Source of the DNA: Doris montereyensis
Taxonomy: Eukaryota > Mollusca > Gastropoda > Nudibranchia > Dorididae
DNA: 64,000 nt
NCBI GenBank assembly: GCA_037039925.1
Contig: JAXRKP010001701.1
Location: 5,001 to 69,000, forward strand
Reading direction: 5' to 3'
Made by a program: the position numbers and the translations under genes. Position 1 is the stretch's first letter, and every line of letters begins with the position of its first letter. This document shows, one piece after another, positions 32,651 to 44,600 of the stretch. Under the pieces are notes generated by a model that saw only the letters and a list, made by a program, of their open reading frames with translations, did no database searches and was not told the origin of the DNA.

Positions 32651-35600
32651 ATTTAACATATAACTGATAATGTCAAAAGTTGTGTTACAGTTACAGTGGT
32701 TGCCGCCAAAATGCAGTCTAAGGGTGATAAAAGAAATTGTGCATTTTGGCAGAGTCAATTACATTATATATTATCTATATATATATTCAGATTTTCTCAT
32801 CATGACCAAAGAGAGAGGATGCCTATTAGACTGTCTATCTGTCAGACCTACCGATTCGGGAGGGAAAGGGCAAGCAAAAGTGACCGTAGCCTAGACAGCC
32901 AAGACTAGTTCATAAGTTCATAATTGTCGTATGTATGTGTGTGCACATGGCTAACATAGATCCTTAAGTGTCATTATTTTAACATTGTCATGATTTCAAT
33001 CGTTCCATTATTTTAACCCAAGAAGCGCACAGGAAGGATATGTACGTCATTTTCTCTTATCCCCTAGAAGCATGCTGGGCATACGTATGTTCTTGGGGAT
33101 GTGGCCAGATTGAGCCAGACCTGCTTCGCTGATCATTTTCCACACCTCTGAACGGCAGCAGGTGTGAAATTTGGGCCTTACGTAGCACTGTATTTAAGGA
33201 CCATCGTGACTGACTGAGCTCAATTGAAAATGGAACGTGAACTTTTCATTTAATTGGCATTTAGCTTTTTATTGAATAGCCAATAAACCTGCATTATGCT
33301 TGACCAACAGAAAGCAACTTCTTTGGATAAATTCAACACGTACCCTCTGCGAAGACACACATTTACATGACCTGTAAATTGATTGGTCCTCCCATTTCAA
33401 TACTATTAAATTGGCAAGCATTTGTCCGGGTATATGTGTAATACTGACCAATGATGAAATGAAGAGAGAAAGAGATACAGACAGACAGAGAAAGCGAGAG
33501 AGACAGTAGGCTGGCAGAGAAAAAGACAGACAGAGACCAACAGAGAGAGGGGGAGAGAGAGAACTCCAGCTGAAATGAAAATGTACCACTCTTTACAAAT
33601 CAGGCCTGATTTGGTCTAGATAGAGGAAAGTTTGAACACCAGATGCCTGAATTGACACTTGTATGTCAGCACATGTTTGAATGGCAGTACAGAATCTTAG
33701 TTGACCAGTCGAGGTGGCAAAAAGATCATCCATCCCCTCTTTATTTCGGAGATTTAACATGGCTTAGAAGCCACAGACATTGAATTCATGGTTTACATGT
33801 TGGTCGTGAATAAAACTGAGGCTGCCACATGCTCCTACCAACCAACAAGAAAGAGATAAGAAGGGGAAGTTTCCCTTAAGTCTGTCCTTTGACAACTGAT
33901 TCACAGCAAGATGTGGAAAAGGAATTTCCACAAGAAATCTCATCTCAACCATTCACTTTTCCTCACCCTTTGCTTGTAATTTGAATGGATTACGTCATTA
34001 TGAGACCATAGAAGCTTTTGAAACATCTACTGACTTTTTGTCAAGACATAAGAAAATTGCAAGCTTTTGTAAAGACTGATGGGTCAGTAATGTGTAGGAG
34101 AGGATGAGGTGTGTATGTTGGGGGGGGGGGGGGGGTTGCACATTGATAGATAAAGGTTGAAATCCTTTCTGTATTGACTTTCTTATTTCAAACAATGTAC
34201 CCGGTATTGACATATATATATAGAATTATGAGAGCCCAAAAAACACGTGGTTTTCAGCGGAAGTGTGCTAAATTACAATGCTTTTGAACAATAAGGAAAC
34301 ATTCCCATGCAGTGCATGTAACAAATTCTATCTCTTATTGATGAAAACATCTGCCAAGGGATCCCGGAACTCGCAGCTTTCACACGCTTTTGATGATGAA
34401 AACATCTACTTTGGACTTGTAAAGATTGGAATTACTAAGTCAATAAGCAAGTGTGCTCTTGTATAATGGCTGCAACTTTATTCAACTGACAGGAACAGGA
34501 AGTCATCAAAACAATAACATCAAAGCAATGTAGTTCATACATACATCATAATAGTGGACATGCATAATGTTACTTTAACTATACTTTCATACATTACATT
34601 CCTCCCAGCTTAGTTAACATCAAAGCATCAAATAGAGCAGAAATCATTAAAATCAAAAGAAATGCATATTATTACGACAATGATAACCTAGTACCTCTAG
34701 GCGTTCAAAAGTTAAACTTGAACATAATACTAATCAAAAATTGCTTCGACTTCAAACATGATTTATATTTAGAATACCTATACCAATAATTAGAGTATGT
34801 GTATAATGTTAAATGCTCGATCAATATGTATTAAAATAGAATTTGACTAGAAATATATATGAAAAACAGTATAAAATTCAATTTATATATCAAGTCTAGC
34901 AGGAACCTTTCTTTGTCTTTTAGATCTTCTAATCTGGGTAGACACAGAAGATGATGGATTGTTATGTTCGGGTGATGAGCTAGTTTCTACATGTACTTGT
35001 TCAGGTGTAATATTATCATTATCTCCTCCTCCATCAAGATTGGTAGATGGTGAAAAGGGTTCGAATCCTCTTCAGTCTTTTCAAATTCAACATCACATGC
35101 AGTGACACGCACTTGGTCTTGGTGTCTGCGGACAACTTTTGACTCAGTTTGTATCCGATAAGAAAGGGGACCTGTTTGTTCAGTTACAATTCCAGGGGTC
35201 CATTTGTCCTTACTACATGTATTATAATTTCTCACAAACACAAAATCATTCACACCAATTTCTCTCTCACAAGTATTTTTATCATGGTTTCTCTTCTGAG
35301 CTGATTGCTGATCTAATACTTTAGCATTGAGGGAGGGGTGTAAGAGGTCAAGATGGGTTCTAGTCTTTCTATCAAACATGAGTTCTGCTGGGGAGAGACC
35401 TGTAGTAGAGTTGGGAGTGGTCATATATTTGGACAGGAATCTATACACTTTCTCTCTCATGCAACCAGGAGATAATTTTATCATGGATTGTTTGAATGTT
35501 TGGACAGCTCTCTCTGCCAAACCGTTTGAGGAAGGATGGTATGGGGACACAGTGACATGTTTAATACCATTGAACAACATAAATTTAGCAAATTCATTAC

Positions 35601-38600
35601 TAATCCATGTAGAACCATTCTCTGTAACAATTGTTATTGGTAATCCCATGGTGGAAAAAATGTCTCTTAGTTCTTGAATTGTTTCTGATGCAGTTATCTT
35701 GTTCATAATTTTAACATCTATCCATTTTGAATGAGAGTCAACTACAATAAGGAACATTTTACCCATGAACGGTCCTGCAAAATCCATATGAAGTCTGTTC
35801 CAAGGTTCAGTAGGCCATTCCCATGGAAGTAAAGGTGATTTGGAAGGCTCATTCCTATGACTCTGACACGGATAGCTGATTTTCACGCTCCTCTCAATGT
35901 TTGGCCACCATACCCATGAGCGCGCAATAGATTTCATTCGCGCCACACCAACATGAGTATCATGAATAATATCCAACACTTTTGAGCGCAATGACTAAGG
36001 AATCACAACACGCATACCCCATAAGAGGCAATCGTATTCTAAACTTAATTCATTTCTATGGCTAAAAAATGCACGAAGAGAAGAATCATATTTTTCAGGC
36101 CATCCCTGATATGTGTGTTGACGAACACTATTGAGTAGAGGATCGCATCTCGTCTCACAAAAGCGATATCAGCTGGTGTCACAGGGCAATTTGTGATAAA
36201 ATTGAAGAGAGCGTCCACTTCTGCCGGATTGATATTCACGTTGTCATCTGTTGTACTTGTAGGAAGGGGAAGGCAGCTGAAGGCGTCAGCGTTGTTTTGT
36301 TTACCAGGTTGATATTCCAGTGTGTAGGAATACGCAGACAAGGTAAGGGCCCAGCGTTGGACTCGCTGAGGCATGCTCAGGAATTGGTTTGCCTTCTGCC
36401 AGAATGCCTAGGAGAGGCTTATGATCGGTGACAATCTTGATTCTCTGGCCAAGAATATACTTATGGAATTTCTTAACACCAAAGATAATACCTAAGGCTT
36501 CCCTATCGATTTGAGAATATTTCCTTTCAGCACATGAAAGTGATCTGCTAGCAAAATACACAGGCTTTTCAATGCCATCATTATCTATTTGACTAAGTAC
36601 AGCGCCTACTCCGACAGGCGAGGCATCACATGTAAGAGCTATCGGCCTTTTGGTATTGAAATGAGATAGCACTTTATCAGATGAAAGAAGGTTTTGCTTT
36701 CAAGAGAGCTTTATCTTGCACGTTGCCCCAACACCAACGGGTGTTCTTGTGCAATAAATCGTAGAGGGGTGAAAGAACGGTGGAGCTCCCTGGGATGAAT
36801 TTCGAGTAATGATTTATCAAGCCCAGGAATGAATGAAGCTCATGAATATTTCTTGGGGGAGGTGCATCGACGATAGCTTTGACGGTATCACCCAGAGGAC
36901 GGATTCCATCTTTGCTCAGCATGTGACCGTGTACGTTTTCAAGATTTTGTTTGACTTTTGAAGCGGAGGATCAAAAAATATAGTTAAAATGAGCCTGGGT
37001 CATCACAGTTAAACTGGCACCAGTGTCGATTTGAAAATTAATGTCCTTATTATCAACGTTGATATTCACAAGTAGTGGTGTGAATGATTCTGTGAACCGA
37101 GAGTGAAAAGTTCAAATTCAGCCGATGCTGTGTGCGGTGAAGGACTTTGCACACAATGACCATGTGACAGACCAGACGCATCGGTAAGGCAATGGTTTTT
37201 AAATCCATGCCTACGTGGAGGATACGACGGTTTCTTCGCTGACGAAGATGAAGACTGACACATTTTTGATATGTGTCCTATTCTCTGACGCTTGTAGCAT
37301 GTCTCATTTATAAATTTGCATCTTGAATGATGGTGAGGGCCTCCACAACGATAACAAGGTTTCTGCTGATGATGCTGCTGCGCATGCTGTTGCTGTGGTT
37401 GCGGACGCTGATGCTGCGGCTGTGATCTGTTGAAATGCAGATCTAAAGCACTTGAGCTCTGGCCAGTTGATGCTAGTTCATGCGCCCCCTCACTCGTCTG
37501 TTGAAAGGAAAGGGCGATGCTGACGGCTTTGTCGAGGGTTAGGTCTTGCTTGAATAGGCTCATTGTTAATGCCGGTGACGAACTTTTCGCAGTCGTTCAT
37601 ACAGGTTCTCACCAAATTGACAGTATTCGGCAATACTTCTAAGATCCGCTATAAACGACTGAATGGATTCGCCTGTTTGGCGACATCTCTTGTCAAATTT
37701 TGCCCGTTGTAAGTATTTGGGCGGAGGTGGGGCATAAAAATTCTTCAGCAGGTTGCAGAGGTCGTCGTAAGACTTGTCGCCTGGAGACGTCGGTTGACTC
37801 AGATCTTTAATTAATCTGAATTGCTTCTGCTCTATAACTGTAAGCAAAATTGCTCTTTTCTTTACATCATCCACAATGTCATTAGCAATGAAATAAAAGT
37901 TTACCTGATCCAAGTAATCATGTATTGAATCAGTTTCAGAAAGATCACTGATAGTACCTATCACTGACATTTTAACTTGAACATTAAATTCTAGATCTAG
38001 ATCACAAATAATACTCTGCATTGCTCAAGAAAGCAATGCAATGCTCATTAAATTTATAATTATGGATGGATGTTTAATCCTCGTCGCCAATGTAAAGGAT
38101 TGGAATTACTAAGTCAATAAGCAAATGTGCTGTTGTAAAATGGCTGCAACTTTATTCAACTGACAGGAACAGGAAGTCATCAAAACAATAACATCAAAGC
38201 AATGTAGTTCATATATACATCATAATAGTGGACATGCATAATGTTACTTTAACTATACTTTCATATATTACAGGACTAATTGAACTTCTCATCTATCTTT
38301 CAAAAAAATGATTTTATTATATAACGATAAACGCCTAACACCGAGACTACAAAATACCCTGCTTTACACAGTGCTAGGCTAGCGACTAAGGACCAAATGT
38401 CGATCATCCAGTCAGAGCCAGTCTTATCTGCCCTTCACGTTCAATGACAGGGCAGGGTTGCCTGGGTGGAGACAGCCAGAGCTACAAGATGCGCGCTCCG
38501 TGTGGTTATTACATAACATTGACTATAACTGCATAATCATCCCGCTAGCGCCTTGACTAAGATATAATGCTAGTTCTACAGCACTTTAGCTAGAAAAAAG

Positions 38601-41600
38601 GAGTGTCAATCTCATGATCATGTGTCCAGTGCTGGTTTCACGTTCCACAACAGAGCCTCTCTGGCTGGAAGCGATCGGGAAATAAGCTGCACTTTTCTTG
38701 GGTTCACAGTACCATGGTTTTAACAGTGCTGTGATTTCATAAATTCAACAGTGCCATGGTTTTTTGGTTTTAACAATACAGTAATTATACACCGTGATTT
38801 TAACAGTACCCATCATTTCAACACTGCCATGATTTTACCAATATTATGATGTAGAATGATTTTAACAACCATGAATTTGACAATACAATGTTTTGGGTTT
38901 TTTAGTAGCAATAAAATGATTTTAACAATACCTTGAAGTTTACAGTACAGTAGTCTCCGCCAAAATGCGCGGTCTACTGGTGACAAAAAAATCTTGCATT
39001 TTGGAGAATTTGCATTTTGATAGATGGTCACAATCCATTGTTTACATTTTTTTTTTTTTTTTTTGGTTTTGTCTGTTGTTTGTGGTTTGACGACAAGACC
39101 CAATAGGCTAACCTCTTCTCATAGACTCTCACTTAAGGCTACACCAAGGGGTGCGATGGTGAAGACATGTGGTTACTAGGAATGATTTTTTATTGGTGTC
39201 ATGCACAGTGCGATCGGGGAGGGAAGGTGAGGTGACCAGAGCCAAGACAACCAAGACTATCGGCATAATTGTCATGTGTGTATTCACATGGTCAAGGGAA
39301 CATAGATCTATATACTATATGTCACACAGAGACATATGTGCATGCCAGATCTTATCACTGGGACGAGACAAGAAGATGTTATGTTTTGTTTTTCACGGGA
39401 ACCGACTCTTGAGGAGGTAAATAGGGTTATATATAAAATTTGGTTACATGAAGAAACCAAGCATTTTGGCGGCGTGCAATTTGGTGGAGATTGCAGTATA
39501 ATGATTTTAACAACATTATGATTTTAACAGTGTCCTAATTTTTATTATACCCTGCAGATGAGTCCACAACCTGAAAGTTTTCCAGTCAAGTTGCAGCGAT
39601 CAGATATGAACTTTCCAGGCTCAGATTCACCAGGCAACGTGAGCAAAGAAGGCCACCGCACTGAATCAGAAAATCAGACTGATGTGTCTGCTGCTCATGC
39701 AGACTTCAGTACTTCTCACAATTCTTTAACAGTGGTGGAGAATGGCCCCCAAGTTGAAAGACATGTTGGGAATAAGTCAGATGATGATCAAGGCGCATTT
39801 TCGTCAAACAGAAATCGTGAAAGCGAGTCAGTGTTGTTCTGCAGAGGCCAACAAAAAATGAAAAGTAGTCACCATCATCACGCTGAAAGGGAAAGAAAGG
39901 GTACACTGCCTCAAAGCAGTCGCAATTTGTTTGATTCTATCTCACAAACCAGGTGTTTTGGCCGAAAAGTTGTGGAAAATTGTAACGGAAGCATCATAAC
40001 TGGTTCAGGAAAGATCCAATTGAATACTGTGAAATCAAAAAATAGATTTGATTGCTCTGTCAATCTGCAGAAGGTTGATAAATTTGTGAAAGTCGACGCC
40101 GACTCAGATAGTGAATGTGATCCTACATTTAAATCGTTTAAAATCAAAAGGTACCTCTCTGCCGCAGCCGTGAGAAAGGCCATTCTCGATTCAGACAGTG
40201 AATGCGACCGGCTGACCAGAAAGCAGATTGTAATTGATTCGGACAGTGAATGTGTTCAGTCTGATATGGAGGTGGCTGTTATTGAATCAACCAGTGAAAG
40301 TGATCAACTTTTCATTGATTTGAAACCTTGTAAAACCGCTGCCATCACAGTGGGGAACTGTGAGACTACATCGGACAGTGAATCAGAGAATGAAAATGAA
40401 GACTCTGTATTAGCAGTCAGAGAAGGCAAGAAGATGCCCTCCCTACAAGGCAGAAAAATGAACAATAAATCAGACGACGATAGTGAAGATATGTGTAATC
40501 CAACAAAGAGAAGAAAATTGGGTAATGATGAAGTTCAGTCGGAGAAAACTCCCACTCAAACATAAAAATTTGTCCGCGGCAGATATCAGATGTGCTGTCC
40601 TTGACTCTGACAGTGAAAGCCATCAGTCGGATGACTCCAGCGTCTCTTCCTTTCCTGGAAAGCTCCAAACTAACAGCATGCTCTATGATGATACAGACAA
40701 CTCCCATTTTTCAATAAACGCAAGAAAAAAAGAATGGCTGCCATCAGCGATTCTGAGTTGGAGGAAATGGATTCTGGAGAGACAGACTGCAATGAAACTT
40801 TGATATCGATAGATGAGGCAGAAGCAAAAGACTTGAATTCAGACGATGAGGCAAAGAGTGACGAGGATTGGTCTGTCCTGCAGATTTCAGAGACGGAGAG
40901 CAATTATGAAAATTGTGAACGTCCTGAAACTGAAATAAATTGTGAAGATCTTGACACGACCCTAGTCAATTGTGAACAGAAAGGATCAGCTGCTGGGAGA
41001 GCTTCTGAAGACTCTGGTATTTCTGTTGAAAAAATCAATCAAGATCTAAAATCCTCCCACAAATGTTTTGCCCAAAATACAAAAGCTCTTCCTTTGAACG
41101 TAAAGATTATCATTTACATGACAGTTGTACACTTTCTGATCCTGACATCAGGAGAAGTCATCAATCGTTATCATCAAGACGCATGCTTGAGAGTGGATCT
41201 GAGTCTGATTTGAGTGATATCTGTGATTCAGAGAAAAGATCCAGTGATGAAGAATCTGACGTCACACTAGCTACGCTAAAAAAAAAATCATTGGGGACTT
41301 CAGGTATTTGGATCTTGCTTGTTTGATTCTTCTACTTGTAGATTATTCCTTGTTTGTCTTCTCCTTCTTTCTCTTCTTCTTCTTCTTCTTCTTCTTAGTC
41401 TAATATCATTATTTGTATGTAGTATAGCTTTAAAGAAAAGTTACATATGTTTCTGACCCTGTTTTCTTCCAACAAAGTTTCAATTTCCCATATGGAAATG
41501 TATTTTATGAAATTTAATCACAAATTCAGACACTAGGCAAAAGACTGGTCTTGAATGAACAAAGGCTAAGGGAGTTAACCCTGACAGAAAATAACAAGGC

Positions 41601-44600
41601 CTGATAGGGGCCTCAAAGTGGCAGCCCCACCATCTACCAAGGGTACCGTGGGCTAATCCTGCTTATCCAAAACCAACCTAATTGAGAGATATAAATGCAA
41701 TATACCTAGCTTGACGTTTCAACCACGAACTTAGAAACGAACACAGACTGGTCTTTGGAACAAGGAATTTTAGTAATTATTGTTAGGGCAATTAATGGAA
41801 AAGAGATAGAATTAGTTGAAGAAATGGAAAATTTCAACTAGACATTTTGGCCATTACAGAAACAGAAAAAGGACAAGGAATAGAAAATGTAGGACCGAAT
41901 CATATTTTAATCTTCTCGGGAGTAGATGTCAAAGAAAGAGCTAGAGCAGGAGTTGGCTTTCTAGTGCATACAAGGCATGAAAAGTTACTAGAAAGTTGGA
42001 AATTTATATGCCTGCAGCTATTAGAGGTAAATATTAAACCAGAAGGAAGAGAAATTGAATTATTAATAGCTTATGAACTAAACGAAGATGCCACTAAAGA
42101 AGAAAAAGATATCTTCGAAAAACGATTTACAAACAGCTGTAGAGAATGTTAAACACAAACATGAACTAATGCTTTTAGGAGATTTAAATGCTAGAGTAGG
42201 CAACAATATAGAAACGTCAGGAGGAGTAATAGGCAAAGAAAGAGAGAAAACAACCTCTCCAAATGGAGAGAGATTAATAGATTTTTGCCTAAAGAATAAC
42301 ATGAAAATAGCAAACACCTTTTTTCCTCATAAAGACATTCACAAATATACAAGACTAAATGAAGACAGGTTTGAAAAGTCATTGATACTCTACACATAAT
42401 AGTTAGCAGCTCCCTTTTTTACAGTACATTAGATGCAAGAGTAAACAGAGGAGCAGAAATATTTAGTGATCATCACCTAGTGATTGCCAAAATGAGATGA
42501 CTAACTGAAGAAAACAAACAGAAAAGGAATGAGAAGAAAGCTGCTAAACTCAAAATTGAGGAACTAAATAAACCAATAGTAAAACTAAAACAGATATACC
42601 AATCTAGGATAACATTAAAAAGATTTATCAATAAAAGGCAGATGGATCTGAATGATAGCACAATAGAAGAAAAGTGGCAAATGTATAAAGAACTCATCGC
42701 TGTACTGAAGAGGTATGTGGAAGGAAACAAATTAAAGGAGATAGGGAAAAGAACAGCATGGTGGAATGAGAATGTAAAGACTAAGATTAAAGAACAGCAG
42801 GATGCCTGGAGAAGAAAGAAGAAATGAGGAAAGCAAAACAGGAACAATGGGAAGAGTTTGGACAAAGACTTCAAGAAAGCTATCAGTATCAGGGAAATCA
42901 AATGCTGTTTTGTGGGGTAATGCAGAGCATGAGAGAGACTAAAGCATGCCCAATGCGACAAATTAAGAATGCCAAGGGAAAATAATGAAAGAAGGCAGCG
43001 AAATCATGGAAACATGGAGAAAGTATTTTCAACAATTACATAATCCCTCCAGAACATATAAAACAAGGAGTAAAGATCAATTCGTAAGAGTAACAAGTGA
43101 TCCAGTTGAGACAGCTGAAGATGTAGATATCTCAATGGAAGAACAACTTCAAACAGCTATAAGAAAAGTGAAATTAGGAAAGGCCCCAGGAGCAGATCAA
43201 GTTTATCCAGAAATTATTAAAAACCAAGGGAGAGAGGCAGACTTAGCAGAGAGTAGTTTACTAACATGCAATATGCCAACAAGCATGGAAGTCCAAACAG
43301 GTGCCAGATGACTGGAAAAAGGGAACAGTAGTACCAATACACAAGAAAGGATCAACTATGGAATGCTCAAACTCAAACTATAAAGGGATATCACTACTTA
43401 GTATACCAGGAAAGGTGTATTCCAGGATTGTGGAAATGAGACTAAGGAAATAGTAGAGGATCAGGGTGGAAAAAGTATACAAGACCACATATTTACAATT
43501 AGACAAATAATAGAACAATTTCTTGAAAAAAACATTGACTTGCACCTGTGTTTTATTGACTGAGAGAAAAAACGTTCCAGAGACATTGAGATCTAGATTC
43601 TAGTCGGATAGAGAGATCTTGAAAATAAGCGCACACATGGTTGATCTATGATCTAGATTTAGATTCTTTTAGATTCTAGACAAACAGACAGGCTATTTTA
43701 AGATAGATCTGGATTCAATCTAGTAAGATCAAGATATATCTAACTTCTAAATCTAATTGTTATCTTCAGGCCTAAAATCGATGAGGAGAGTAGATTTCTA
43801 GCTCTAGAATTTGTCGCACCTATTTTCTTCAATAACTTAGTAGAGCTAGAGTGAAATATCTAGATCTACTTGGTAGCATAGTTAATAGAATCACGTTTGA
43901 TTGAGAATTTTGCTATAACTGTTATAATAGCAAGCAAATCTTCAAAACAACTAGATCTAGGTGAAAGGTAATTCTAAGAATACATTCGGGTGGGAATGGC
44001 TGTCAATTGTCAACTAAAGATTGTAATGATGAATTCCTTTATAGTTATATCAGGAAGGTTGAGAAAGATGGCAGGTGGAGAAAGATGGCATTGCATGGTG
44101 CTGTTATTTTAAGTGTGAGATTAAATACGGTACAGGAGGTATTTGTGTTTGAAAGTTTCACATTTCAGAATCAGAGACTTTCAGAATTCTTTTTCATTTG
44201 CAATTTACATCCCTGGTGTTGTTTACGTGGTTGTCAAGGAAACGGCTGCCATCTTGAATTGTTATTATCTTTTGTTTACATGATATTTTGTACAGCTATT
44301 TTATGACGGAAACTGCTCCAAACTTCACATACAAATTGTTCAAGGTAATGGATATAAACCTTCAAAATAAAATTAAGACTTTTAGATCTTTTTTTTGCCA
44401 TATATGACATATATACAAAATAATTATGAAAAAATATTTTTTGCCAGAAGTACATTTTCAGAAGAAAAATTTTGAAAGTTTATTTGCACAGTAAATTTCA
44501 TGACAAAATATCTACAAATAAGGCCAAACAGCAAAAAAAAAATGTCTATAAAAATGATTTCAAGAAAAACGTGATTGAAATTTCACAGCCCTTTTAAAGT

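Larger units (their letters stand above)
34418..38272 (-). mobile_element. Ty3/gypsy LTR retrotransposon, internally deleted
   Basis: Two LTRs of about 182 bp, differing at only a handful of positions, flank gag-pol remnants on the minus strand, and a 5-bp GGACT duplication brackets the whole. Order on the minus strand: primer binding site, gag with zinc knuckles, protease motif DTGAS, RT C-terminal part, RNase H and integrase. The catalytic half of the reverse transcriptase is missing, and further lesions affect the zinc finger and one integrase catalytic residue. The pol style (K02A2.6-like, as in the mag group) is inferred from integrase and RNase H motifs. It lies antisense in the first large intron of the HIRIP3-like gene. 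The near identity of the LTRs indicates a fairly recent insertion. Confidence 0.93.

Noticed and set aside
33060..33240. Possible promoter with palindrome and TATTTAAG box
   Set aside because: No coding exon or transcript start evidence follows; the TATA-like word is expected by chance in A/T-rich DNA.
35139..35677. Plus-strand frames in the LTR element
   Set aside because: Shadows of the integrase frame on the minus strand.
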